From contig DAOUGD010000119.1 in NCBI GenBank assembly GCA_034429475.1, positions 1 to 24,295 of the forward strand: a stretch of DNA of 24,295 nucleotides. The letters run 5' to 3'. This DNA is from JAKQHY01 sp034429475. Its GTDB lineage: Bacteria > Chloroflexota > Anaerolineae > B4-G1 > SLSP01. Shown in pieces: positions 14,329 through 22,266 of this stretch. Made by a program: the position numbers and the translations under genes. Position 1 is the first letter of the stretch. Each line of letters starts with the position of its first letter. The notes beneath the pieces were generated by a model. That model was given only the letters and a program-made list of their open reading frames with translations, was not told where the DNA came from and made no database searches.

Positions 14329-16722
14329 ATGAGCCAACAAACAAATAACCCCGTCGGAAAAAGTGTTCCGCGCGTGGATGCGTTTGAGAAGGTCACCGGG
14401 GCGGCTAAGTATGTAGACGATATGGCCTTCGGGCCAGGGCTGCTGTATGGCAAGATCGTCCACAGCCCGGTGGCGCACGCGCTGATTAAGAAGATTGATA
14501 CGCGCAAGGCGCTGGCCCTGCCTGGCGTCAAAGCTGTGGTCACGGGTCAGGATAATCCTACCCACCTGGGACTCTATCTCAAAGATCGCTACATCTTCGC
14601 CTACGACCGCGTGCGTTACGTGGGCGAGTCCGTGGCGGGCGTCGTGGCGGTGAGCGAGGAGATCGCGGAGGCCGCCGCCAGGCTGGTGGAGGTCGAATAC
14701 GAGTTATTGGAGCCGGTCTTCGACCCCTACGCGGGCGCGCAGCCCGACGCACCCCTCATTCATCCCGACCTGGGCAGCTACGAGCACGTCAACTTCATCT
14801 TCCCGGAACCGGGGACAAATGTCTCCGAGCATTTCAAGCTGCGCAAAGGCGACGTGTCGGATGACGGTGTTTCAGACGCGGTGTGGGCGCAGTGCGCGGC
14901 GATTGTCGAGGAGACGTACACCCTGCCGCAGATTCAGCACGCGCCCATCGAAACCCATGTCGCCGTGGCGCGTTGGGATTTGGATGGACAACTCACGTTG
15001 TGGGCGGCCTCGCAATCGCCGTTTGCGCAGCGCGACCTGCTCTCGCAGAGCCTCGGTGTGCCGCACGGCAACATCCGCGTGATCTCACCCTACGTCGGCG
15101 GCGGCTTCGGCGGCAAAGCGGGCATCTCGATTGAGGCCAACGTCGCGTTGCTGGCGCAGGCCGTCAAGGGCCGTCCGGTCAAGGTGCGGATGACGCGCGA
15201 GGAGGAGTTCGTCGCCACCAACGTCCGCCAGAGCCTCGTCGGCAAGTACAAAATCGGCTGCGACGCCGAAGGCAATCTGCTTGCAATGGAAGTCGCCTAC
15301 TACTTCGGCGGCGGCGCGTACAACGACTATGGCGTCAATATCGCGCGTGCGGCCGGCTACTCCTGTTCCGGCCCCTACGATGTGCCCCACGTCAAGGGCG
15401 ATTCGTACTGCGTCTACACCAACCACCCCATCGGCAGCGCCATGCGCGGCTTCGGGATGCCCGAAATCCACTGGGGCTTGGAACAGGTGATGGACAAACT
15501 GGCCGAAAAAATCGGCATGGACGCGGCGGACTTCCAACGGCGCAACTGCGTCCGCACCGGCGACACCATTTTGACCGGCATGACCATGCCGCAGGTGGAC
15601 TTGGTCACGTGCATTGACAAGGTGACGCAGGCGATAGGGTGGAAAGACCTGACGGGTTTCGGAAAACCTGTTAGGTCTGGAAACAAAGTCCGCGGTAAGG
15701 GGCTGGCGATCATGTGGAAAGCCCCCGCCATGCCGCCGAACCCCGGCAGTTCCGCCATCGTGCGCTTCAACGAGGATGCGACGGTCAACGTCTACGTCGG
15801 CGGGCAGGAAATCGGGCAGGGCGCGTTTACCGTGATGGCGCAGATGGCGGCGGAGGCGCTCGGCGTGCCCTACGAGTGGGTGCGCGTCTCCGCGAATCCG
15901 GTGGACACGAAGTATAGCCCCTATGAATGGCAGACCGTCGCCAGCCGGCTCACCTGGTCTATGGGGAACGCAGTCAAGGCGGCGGCGGAAGAGGCACGCG
16001 GCAAAATCCTCGACATCGTCGCAAAGTATTGGAACGAAAACCCCGCCGACCTCGACATCAAAAACGGCGTCGTGATCTCCTACCAATCCGAGCGCGAGCA
16101 GCCATTGCAGAAGATGGTCGTCTACGGCCTGCCCAATGACAACTTTGAGGGCTGGCAGGGCGGGCCGATTGTGGGCAGCGGCAAATTCATGCCCACCTAC
16201 GTCACCGGCCTCGACCCGGAGACAGGCCAGGGCGCGCGGGCCGTCGTCCACTACACCGTCGGCGCACAGGCCGTGGAAATCGAAGTGGACACAGAAACCG
16301 GCCAGATGGAAGTCCTGAAAGTCGCCAGCGCGTATGACGTGGGCAAGGCCATCAACCCCGATCTGGTGATGACGCAGATCGAGGGCGGCGCGGTGCATGG
16401 GATGAGTTCCGCCTTCGAGGGCCTGCGCTTCGACGCAAAGGGAAAGCCGCTGAACGGCAGCTTCGTGGACTACAAGATCGCCACCGCGCTGGATGCCCCG
16501 CGCGAAATTCACGGCGACATCGTGGAGACGCCGTTGGAAGACGGCCCGTGGGGCGCGCGCGGCGTCGGCGAGCACGTCATGGTGCCCACCGCGCCGGCCA
16601 TCGCCAACGCGCTCTACAATGCCACCGGCGTCCGCTTCCACGACCTGCCCCTCTCGGCGGAGAAGATTTTTATGGCGCTGCATCCTGAGGGGCCGGAATT
16701 GAGCTGCGAGTTGCCTAAGTAA
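14329..16722 (+). CDS. Molybdenum hydroxylase, molybdopterin-binding (large) subunit
   Basis: The protein is 797 residues, starting at ATG 14329 behind AAAGGAG. The N-terminal aldehyde-oxidase a/b hammerhead domain (about residues 20-130) precedes the cofactor-binding domains. Key motifs are GGGFGGKA (257-264), MRGFG (372-376), YVGGQEIGQG near 490, and the catalytic glutamate E748 in ARGVGEH. It hydroxylates a carbon next to a ring nitrogen, or an aldehyde, using water. The residue after GGFGGK, the position of Glu802 in bovine xanthine oxidase, is Ala264, while an Arg near the Arg880 position appears kept; this argues against a plain xanthine dehydrogenase. A 15-bp-stem palindrome at 15645-15678 is read through in frame (DLTGFGKPVRS, near residues 440-450). 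Context favours a pyrimidine or other N-heterocycle as substrate. Confidence 0.92.
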   Translation: MSQQTNNPVGKSVPRVDAFEKVTGAAKYVDDMAFGPGLLYGKIVHSPVAHALIKKIDTRKALALPGVKAVVTGQDNPTHLGLYLKDRYIFAYDRVRYVGESVAGVVAVSEEIAEAAARLVEVEYELLEPVFDPYAGAQPDAPLIHPDLGSYEHVNFIFPEPGTNVSEHFKLRKGDVSDDGVSDAVWAQCAAIVEETYTLPQIQHAPIETHVAVARWDLDGQLTLWAASQSPFAQRDLLSQSLGVPHGNIRVISPYVGGGFGGKAGISIEANVALLAQAVKGRPVKVRMTREEEFVATNVRQSLVGKYKIGCDAEGNLLAMEVAYYFGGGAYNDYGVNIARAAGYSCSGPYDVPHVKGDSYCVYTNHPIGSAMRGFGMPEIHWGLEQVMDKLAEKIGMDAADFQRRNCVRTGDTILTGMTMPQVDLVTCIDKVTQAIGWKDLTGFGKPVRSGNKVRGKGLAIMWKAPAMPPNPGSSAIVRFNEDATVNVYVGGQEIGQGAFTVMAQMAAEALGVPYEWVRVSANPVDTKYSPYEWQTVASRLTWSMGNAVKAAAEEARGKILDIVAKYWNENPADLDIKNGVVISYQSEREQPLQKMVVYGLPNDNFEGWQGGPIVGSGKFMPTYVTGLDPETGQGARAVVHYTVGAQAVEIEVDTETGQMEVLKVASAYDVGKAINPDLVMTQIEGGAVHGMSSAFEGLRFDAKGKPLNGSFVDYKIATALDAPREIHGDIVETPLEDGPWGARGVGEHVMVPTAPAIANALYNATGVRFHDLPLSAEKIFMALHPEGPELSCELPK
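15645..15678 (+). repeat. In-frame palindromic repeat inside the Mo-subunit gene
   Basis: AGACCTGACGGGTTT pairs with the reverse complement ending AGGTCT: 15 pairs including two G-T wobbles, with a four-base CGGA loop. The peptide written is close to DLTGFGKPVRS. Similar palindromes are familiar as dispersed intergenic repeats in environmental genomes (from memory). Confidence 0.8.
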
Positions 16723-16724
16723 CA

Positions 16725-16792
16725 GGACGCAGATTTTCGCGGATTCACGCAGATAAATCAAAATCAGCGTTCATCAGCGTTTATCTGCGTCC
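16725..16792 (+). repeat. Nested interrupted palindrome (GGACGCAGAT type)
   Basis: GGACGCAGAT (16725-16734) is matched by ATCTGCGTCC (16783-16792). Inside it, ACGCAGATAAA (16747-16757) is matched by TTTATCTGCGT (16780-16790), so the right arm can pair with either left arm. It starts two bases after the large-subunit stop codon, a placement like the CACAGAG repeats. Confidence 0.8.
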
Positions 16793-16863
16793 CGTAAGGC
16801 TTTGCGGTTAACACAAGAACAAGGTCAATACCTACAGGGCTGTTCTAAAAAGGAGGCGGCGCT

Positions 16864-17883
16864 ATGCGTAAATCACAGCAATCCAGAAAAGGCAAATTCT
16901 GGTTGGGATTGGGCCTGGGAACGACCCTGGGCTACCTGGCCTATCAGCAGGCGTGGGCCATCGCGCGGGTGGCGCGGGCGGACGTTCAGCAGACGTTGAC
17001 GACGCACCGCAATCAGGGGCAGCCCTGGCGCGCCTACGAGTCCGGCTCCGAAACCGAGACCTATACCGTGCGCCACACCGTAGAAGACGGCATCGAGCGC
17101 GTCGTCTACACGCCCAAGCAGCGCCGCTTCGAGACGCCCATCGTGATGCAGCACGGGATGTGGCACGGCGCGTGGTGTTGGGCCGGGTGGCAGGCATTGC
17201 TTGCCGAGTGGGGCTGGGAAAGTCACGCGCACAGCCTGCCGGGCCACGCCGGGTCGCCGGTGCAGCGGCCCCTGACGCGCTGCACGTTGGATTATTACCT
17301 GGCCTTCCTCAAGGACGAAATGCTGCGTCAGCCGCGCCGGCCGATTTTGATGGGCCACAGTATGGGCGGCGCACTCACCCAATGGTATCTCAAATATGTA
17401 GGGGATGATCTCCCGGCGGCAGTCCTGGTCGGCCCGTGGGTGTCGCATCAGATGATAACGGTAGGGAGTTTGTTGAGTTTAAGTCGGCTACAGCCCACGT
17501 TTGTTTTGGAAGCCTTCCTCTCCTGGGATTCGACGCCGCTGGTCAACACGCCGGAGCGAGCCGCGCGCGCCTTCATCAGCCCCAACGCGATCATCACGCC
17601 GGAAGCCCTGCACGCCAAACTCGGCCCGGAATCCATCCTTGTGCTCTACCAGCACAACCCGCCGTTCTGGTATCCCCCCGCGCGCGTGCAGACTCCGCTG
17701 TTGTGGATTGCCGGCGGCGCCGATACCCTGCTGCCGGAGCCGTTGGAGCGTCGCTCGGCGGCCTACTACCACGCAGATTACATCGTCGTCCCCGGCGCAG
17801 GGCACGACATTATGCTGGAAGACACCTACAAAGAAACGGCTCGCACGATTCATGAGTGGCTGGTGAAGCAGAACATACCCTAA
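16864..17883 (+). CDS. Alpha/beta-hydrolase with N-terminal membrane anchor
   Basis: The protein is 339 residues, starting at ATG 16864 behind AGGAGG. A single hydrophobic segment near the N-terminus (about residues 12-33, after KSQQSRKGK) suggests a membrane-anchored or exported enzyme. The alpha/beta-hydrolase core begins near residue 95 with the oxyanion-hole HGMWHGAWCW. The nucleophile elbow is G-H-S166-M-G-G, with D287 (GGADTLLP) and H314 (AGHDIMLE) completing a standard triad. The gene lies between two molybdenum hydroxylase loci on the same strand, but nothing in the sequence gives a substrate; ester or amide hydrolysis is expected. It may be an unrelated lipase/esterase of the cell envelope. 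A strong hairpin follows the stop. Confidence 0.88.
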   Translation: MRKSQQSRKGKFWLGLGLGTTLGYLAYQQAWAIARVARADVQQTLTTHRNQGQPWRAYESGSETETYTVRHTVEDGIERVVYTPKQRRFETPIVMQHGMWHGAWCWAGWQALLAEWGWESHAHSLPGHAGSPVQRPLTRCTLDYYLAFLKDEMLRQPRRPILMGHSMGGALTQWYLKYVGDDLPAAVLVGPWVSHQMITVGSLLSLSRLQPTFVLEAFLSWDSTPLVNTPERAARAFISPNAIITPEALHAKLGPESILVLYQHNPPFWYPPARVQTPLLWIAGGADTLLPEPLERRSAAYYHADYIVVPGAGHDIMLEDTYKETARTIHEWLVKQNIP

Positions 17884-17920
17884 TCTCGTGCTGGGGCCGG
17901 CCTTCGACCAGGCCATTGAT

Positions 17921-17980
17921 GTGAAACGTGAAACGTGAGGATTTTGCAGTAAAATCATCACGTTTCACGTTTCGCGTTTT
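17921..17980 (+). terminator. Heptamer-built hairpin and probable terminator after the alpha/beta-hydrolase gene
   Basis: Heptamers gtgaaac, gtgaaac, gtgagga (17921-17941) pair with TCACGTTTCACGTTTCGC (17958-17975), and GATTTT pairs with AAAATC further in, leaving the loop gcagt. The stem is about 25 bp with one mismatch and one wobble. A short T4 run (17977-17980) follows, so termination is plausible but not certain. Confidence 0.55.
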
Positions 17981-18045
17981 ATGACCTTAACCCAAGCGGC
18001 TTTTTCTTAAGATTTGTCCGTCCCACCAACCACGAAAATCTTTGT

Positions 18046-18072
18046 CAACGGATTCAACGGATTAAGCGGATT
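18046..18072 (+). repeat. Nonamer array, unit caacggatt, three copies
   Basis: caacggatt (18046-18054), caacggatt (18055-18063) and aagcggatt (18064-18072), followed by a T-run, in the 237-base gap before the fused hydroxylase gene. No promoter boxes are convincing in this gap. Confidence 0.65.
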
Positions 18073-18120
18073 TTTTAATCCTATCATTCCGTCAATCCTG
18101 TTATTCTCTGAGGAGGTTTT

Positions 18121-20976
18121 ATGCAACTCACCTTTATTTTGAACGACGCCCCGATCACCGTGCCCAACGTGCCGGACGACCTGCCGCTGCTCGACCTGTT
18201 GCGCGACCGCCTCGGACTGACGGGCGCCAAGCGCGGCTGCGACGAGGGTGTCTGTGGCGCGTGCTCGGTACTGGTGGACGACCGCCTCACAAAGGCGTGC
18301 CGCACCCCTGCCGCGAGCGTCGCCGGACGGCGCGTGACCACCATCGAGGGGCTGCGCGCGCCTGACGGCGGCCTGAGCGACCTTGAAGCCGCTTTCCTCG
18401 CCGCCGGCGCGGTGCAATGCGGTTTCTGCACCCCCGGCATGGTCATCGCCGGCGAAGCGTTGCTGCGCCGCAACCCCTCCCCCACCCGCGACGACATCCG
18501 CCAAGCCCTCCAGCCCAACCTCTGCCGCTGCACCGGCTACCAGCAGATTGTGGATGCGATTGAGGCGACGGCGGAACGACGAGGGGGGGAGAGAGAGAGG
18601 GGGAGAGGGGGAGAAGCCCCGATCACCCACAACCCACAACCCACAACCCACAACTCACAACCCACAACCCACAACCCACAACCCACAACCCACTATCTTG
18701 GCAACCCGCGCCTGCAAAATGTAGATGGGGCCGACAAAGTTTCGGGACGGGCAAAGTATGTGGGGGATATGCGCGTGCCGGGGATGCTCGTCGCCAAAGT
18801 GCTGCTCAGCCCGCTGCCCCACGCGCGCATCGTGACGCTCGACGTGACGCCCGCGCTGGCCGTGCCGGGCGTGCGGGCCGCCATCACCGGCGCGGATTTT
18901 GTGGACGGCGGCGCGTTCGGCTGGCCGATCCGCGACCATTACGTGCTGGCGCGCGGCAAAGTCCGCTATGTGGGCGACCCCATCGCGGCGGTGGCGGCGG
19001 ACGACGAAGCGGCGGCGCTGGCCGGGCTGGCGGCGATTGTCCTGGAGCTTGAGCCGCTGCCGGTAGTGAGCGACATGACGCGCGCCCAGGCCCCCGACGC
19101 GCCGCAAATCCCCGACGTCTGCACGCCGATGATTGACGGCATAGTTGCGCCGCGCCCCGATGCCAAAAACCTGTGCGCCGCTCACATCGTCCGCAACGGC
19201 GATCCTGCCCCACTGCTGGCCGCCTGCCCCACCGTGCTGGACGAGGTCTACCCCTTCCCTTGCCAGGAACACGCTTACATCGAGACCGAAGGCGCGCTCG
19301 CCATCCCGGAGCCGGACGGCGGCGTGATGGTGTACGCCAACAACCAGAGTCCGTTCGTCAACCGGGGCACCCTCTGCGCCGTTTTGGGACTGCCGGAGGC
19401 GCAGGTGCGCGTAATCCAGCCGCCGGTGGGCGGCGCGTTCGGCGGCAAAGACGACGGCGTCTACCAGATTTCGGCGCAGGCGGCGCGGTTGGCGCTGCTC
19501 ACCGGCAAGCCCGTCCGGCTGACGTACACCCGCCGCGAGTCGCTCGTCGCGTCGTACAAGCGGCAGGCGGCGCGCATCCACCTGACGCTGGGCGCCGACG
19601 CGGACGGCCACTTGCAGGCCGCGCGGGCCGAAATCCTGCACGACAACGGGGCCTACGCCGCGACGACGCCGCTGGCGACGTGGCGAGCAACGATGCACGC
19701 GGCCGGCGCGTACCGCTACCAGGCCGTGAGCGTGGACGCCGCCGCCGTCTATACCAACAACGGCTATGCCGGCGCGATGCGTGGCTTCGGCAACACGCAG
19801 GCCACCGCCGCCGTCGAAATCGCCATAGACGAGCTGGCGCACCGCCTGGGCCGCGATCCGCTGGACTTCCGCCTGCAAAATTGCCTGCGTACGGGCGACC
19901 GCACGCTGACGGGTGCGCAACTCGCGCAGGAGGTGGGGCTGGCGGCGTGTCTTGAATCGGTGCGCCGCCGCTCTGATTGGGATCGCAAGCGGGCGGAGTA
20001 CGCGCAGCAAACCGACGAGGTGGCGCGGGGCGTCGGCGTGGCGTGCTACTTCCACGGCATTGGCTTGGGCGCGGAGGGGAAGGACGCGGCGACCGCGACG
20101 CTGAAAATTGAGGACGATGGTGGGATCACGCTCACCTCCGGGCTGACGGATTACGGGCAGGGCAGCCGCACGGTGTTCACGGCGCTGGCGGCAGAGACGC
20201 TCGGTGTGGACATGGCGCGCATCCACGTCCTGCGCCCGGACACGCACACGGCACGCGACTCCGGCCCGACGGTGGCCTCGCGGGCGTCGGTGATCGGCGG
20301 GAACTCCGTGCGCGTGGCCGCCGAGAAACTGCGGCACACGCTCGCCCTGGCCGCCGCCGACCTGCTGCATTGCGCGTCGGAGCAGCTCGCGCGCGTGGGA
20401 GAGGGGTTTGTCGGCCCGGACGAGGAGCCGGCGACATTCGAGGCCGTCGTCGCGCACGCCCGCGTCCTCGGATTGCAGCTTTCGGCGGAGGGCCGCTGGC
20501 AGGTTCCGGCTATCCATTGGGATTTTGCGCGGGGCAGCGGCGCGCCGTACTTTGCCTATTCCTTCGGCGCGCAGGTAGTGGAGGCGGCGGTCAACCGGCG
20601 GACGGGCAAGGTGCGCGCCACAGGCATCTGGGCGGCGCACGACGCTGGCGCGATCCTCTATCCGCAAGGCGCGCTGGGGCAGATTTACGGCGGCATCGTC
20701 CAGGGGCTGGGGTACGGTCTGATGGAGGCGTTCCGCTACGAAAATTGTATTCCGCAGGCGACAGGGCTGGCGCAGTATCGCATCCCCCGCGCCGGCGACG
20801 TGCCGGAGATGGACGTGGAGTTCATCCAGACGCCGCTGGACGTTGGCCCCTACGGCGCGAAGAATATGGCCGAGCCGGTGATGATGGCGACTGCCCCCGC
20901 CCTCGTCAACGCCGTCTTTCACGCAACGGGCGTGCGGCTGCGGACAATACCGGTGGACGCAATTCGCAATTCGTAA
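18121..20976 (+). CDS. Fused molybdenum hydroxylase: 2Fe-2S domain joined to Mo-binding domain
   Basis: The protein is 951 residues, starting at ATG 18121 behind GAGGAGG. Residues 1-150 are a complete 2Fe-2S subunit (C40, C45, C48, C60; C100, C103, C135, C137). Residues 152-192 are a low-complexity linker: an Arg/Gly/Glu run, then THNPQPT-type heptapeptides written by a DNA heptamer array. Residues 193-951 are a molybdopterin subunit with GGAFGGKD (D444), MRGFG (553-557), a GLTDYGQGS segment and the catalytic E918 in KNMAEP. No in-frame ATG lies in the linker, so one fused chain is expected. The layout recalls single-chain aldehyde oxidoreductases of the MOP type. No FAD subunit gene is adjacent; it may use another acceptor or borrow the FAD subunit at 12863. 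Asp replaces the usual Glu after GGFGGK, so xanthine is not a safe substrate guess. Confidence 0.9.
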   Translation: MQLTFILNDAPITVPNVPDDLPLLDLLRDRLGLTGAKRGCDEGVCGACSVLVDDRLTKACRTPAASVAGRRVTTIEGLRAPDGGLSDLEAAFLAAGAVQCGFCTPGMVIAGEALLRRNPSPTRDDIRQALQPNLCRCTGYQQIVDAIEATAERRGGERERGRGGEAPITHNPQPTTHNSQPTTHNPQPTTHYLGNPRLQNVDGADKVSGRAKYVGDMRVPGMLVAKVLLSPLPHARIVTLDVTPALAVPGVRAAITGADFVDGGAFGWPIRDHYVLARGKVRYVGDPIAAVAADDEAAALAGLAAIVLELEPLPVVSDMTRAQAPDAPQIPDVCTPMIDGIVAPRPDAKNLCAAHIVRNGDPAPLLAACPTVLDEVYPFPCQEHAYIETEGALAIPEPDGGVMVYANNQSPFVNRGTLCAVLGLPEAQVRVIQPPVGGAFGGKDDGVYQISAQAARLALLTGKPVRLTYTRRESLVASYKRQAARIHLTLGADADGHLQAARAEILHDNGAYAATTPLATWRATMHAAGAYRYQAVSVDAAAVYTNNGYAGAMRGFGNTQATAAVEIAIDELAHRLGRDPLDFRLQNCLRTGDRTLTGAQLAQEVGLAACLESVRRRSDWDRKRAEYAQQTDEVARGVGVACYFHGIGLGAEGKDAATATLKIEDDGGITLTSGLTDYGQGSRTVFTALAAETLGVDMARIHVLRPDTHTARDSGPTVASRASVIGGNSVRVAAEKLRHTLALAAADLLHCASEQLARVGEGFVGPDEEPATFEAVVAHARVLGLQLSAEGRWQVPAIHWDFARGSGAPYFAYSFGAQVVEAAVNRRTGKVRATGIWAAHDAGAILYPQGALGQIYGGIVQGLGYGLMEAFRYENCIPQATGLAQYRIPRAGDVPEMDVEFIQTPLDVGPYGAKNMAEPVMMATAPALVNAVFHATGVRLRTIPVDAIRNS
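18625..18694 (+). repeat. Heptamer array, unit acccaca, ten copies, inside a coding region
   Basis: Ten consecutive 7-base units from 18625, nearly all exact (actcaca at 18653, acccact last). A purine-rich GA tract (about 18583-18620) precedes it. Because 21 bases hold three units, translation gives a repeating heptapeptide (THNPQPT, THNSQPT, THNPQPT). It forms the linker of the fused hydroxylase. Confidence 0.9.
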
Positions 20977-21065
20977 TTCGTAATTCGCAATTTGCAATTC
21001 GCAATTTGCAATTCACAATTCGTAATTCGTCAAACGTGAATTTATGCCGTTTGCCATTTGCCGTT
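20961..21065 (+). repeat. Heptamer arrays aattcgc (ten copies) and tgccgtt (three copies)
   Basis: Units aattcgc, aattcgt, aatttgc and aattcac run without break from 20961 to 21030, then tgccgtt-type units run from 21045 to 21065. The first units encode the last residues (IRNS) of the fused hydroxylase, and the TAA stop (20974-20976) arises at a unit junction. The arrays fill most of the gap to the sigma factor gene. Confidence 0.9.
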
Positions 21066-21097
21066 TGATTCCGAATAAATTTTCCTCCTGAGTCGTT

Positions 21098-21685
21098 ATG
21101 TCAATAGAAAGGAACCTGTACAGCGTGAACACGGGGAGTATGCCCGCAGAGGATGAGTTAGGTTTGATTCACAGCGCGCAGCGCTGTGACCGCCAGGCGT
21201 TTGGGGAGTTGGTGGCGCGTTACCGCGACGGCGTGGTCAATGTCATCTATCGGATGTGCGGCGACGCCGAGTTGGCCGAGGATGCAGCGCAAGAGGCGTT
21301 CATCCGGGCGTGGCAGCATCTGCCCAAGTATCGGCCCGAAGCGCCGTTTCGCAACTGGGTGTATCGCATCGCCAGCAACGTGGCGCTGGATACGCTGCGG
21401 CGCGAGCGGGAGATGGCTGATGTGGACGAACTGCCCATCGCCGCGCGCACGCCGGGGCCGGAAGCGGTGGCCGAGCAAAACGAGCGGGCGGTGATGGTGC
21501 AGCGAGCGGTGCTGGCGCTGCCGGAAGCGAGCCGCGTGGTGTTAATTTTGCGGGAGTACGAAGGATTGAGCTATCAAGAGATCGCCGATATGGTGCAAAT
21601 TCCCATCGGCACGGTGATGTCACGGTTGAATTACGCGCGCACGCGGCTGCGCGACATGCTCAAAGACATCCTGGAGGCGTCATAA
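21098..21685 (+). CDS. ECF-type RNA polymerase sigma factor (RpoE-like)
   Basis: The protein is 195 residues from ATG 21098. Sigma region 2 spans about residues 30-103 (ELAEDAAQEAFIRAW, FRNWVYRIASNVALD), and region 4 about 131-185 with helix-turn-helix LSYQEIADMVQIPIGTVMSR. Regions 1.1 and 3 are absent, as in extracytoplasmic-function sigma factors. The start is uncertain: ATG 21098 has no Shine-Dalgarno sequence, while AAAGGA (21108-21113) would serve GTG 21125. Its stop overlaps by one base with the ATG of the anti-sigma gene, giving translational coupling and the usual sigma/anti-sigma pairing. It probably directs a small regulon in response to an envelope signal. No link to the catabolic genes is visible. 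Confidence 0.92.
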   Translation: MSIERNLYSVNTGSMPAEDELGLIHSAQRCDRQAFGELVARYRDGVVNVIYRMCGDAELAEDAAQEAFIRAWQHLPKYRPEAPFRNWVYRIASNVALDTLRREREMADVDELPIAARTPGPEAVAEQNERAVMVQRAVLALPEASRVVLILREYEGLSYQEIADMVQIPIGTVMSRLNYARTRLRDMLKDILEAS

Positions 21686-22266
21686 TGGAACAACACGTCA
21701 CCGACCGGATCGCAGCTTATCACGATGGCGCGCTGACCGCAGCCCGGCAACAGCGGGTGGCGGCGCACCTGGCGAATTGCGTAGCGTGCCGCGCGGAATT
21801 GGAGACGCTGGAAGCGTTGACGACGCTGCTGCACGCGGCGCCGCCGGCCGAGTTGACGCTCTCGCCGGAGCGGTTCGTCGCGCAGGTGGGACTGCGTCTG
21901 CCGCGTCAACCGGAGCGCACCGTCTTGCAGCAGGCTGCCGAAGTCGGCTGGCGGCTGATCCCGGTGGGGGTGCTCGGCGCGTGGACGTTTGTGCAGACGG
22001 TCTTGATTTTGGGAACAGCGCTGCTCATCGTGACGACGCTTGCGGGTGTCGCGGGGACATTGTCTCCCGCAATGGGTTGGTTGAATCACGTCCTCGGTTA
22101 TTTGCCGGACACGATAGCCACGGCGTTGCGGGGTTGGTTTCAACAGCGGGTCGCCGGTTCGTTGATGGTGGGCAGTGTGATGCTTCTGTTGGGAATGGCC
22201 GGCTTGTACGGGAGTTGGTTGGCAAGCTGGTGGCTGCGGGAGCAGAGGGCAGACGGTAGACGGTAG
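21685..22266 (+). CDS. Membrane-bound zinc-finger anti-sigma factor
   Basis: The protein is 193 residues; ATG 21685 overlaps the sigma factor TAA (TAATG). The N-terminal domain contains the zinc-binding anti-sigma motif H28-x3-C32-x2-C35 (HLANCVAC) within a putative zf-HC2 domain. Hydrophobic segments at about residues 92-125 and 150-176 anchor it in the membrane, with a loop between them likely facing outward. It should hold the upstream sigma factor inactive until a signal triggers release. The C-terminal residues ADGRR and the TAG stop are written by agacggt heptamers, so this tail is probably recent and not conserved. Confidence 0.85.
   Translation: MEQHVTDRIAAYHDGALTAARQQRVAAHLANCVACRAELETLEALTTLLHAAPPAELTLSPERFVAQVGLRLPRQPERTVLQQAAEVGWRLIPVGVLGAWTFVQTVLILGTALLIVTTLAGVAGTLSPAMGWLNHVLGYLPDTIATALRGWFQQRVAGSLMVGSVMLLLGMAGLYGSWLASWWLREQRADGRR

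Noticed and set aside
15085..16761. Long minus-strand open frame (558 codons) opposite the Mo-subunit gene
   Set aside because: Shadow of a GC-rich gene: His/Arg-rich composition, no motifs, no ribosome site.
18625..18694. CRISPR-like array
   Set aside because: Units are 7 bases in direct tandem with no spacers, and they are read as protein.
18655..20997. Long minus-strand open frame (780 codons) opposite the fused hydroxylase
   Set aside because: Same codon-bias shadow effect; the plus strand has full family motifs over its whole length.
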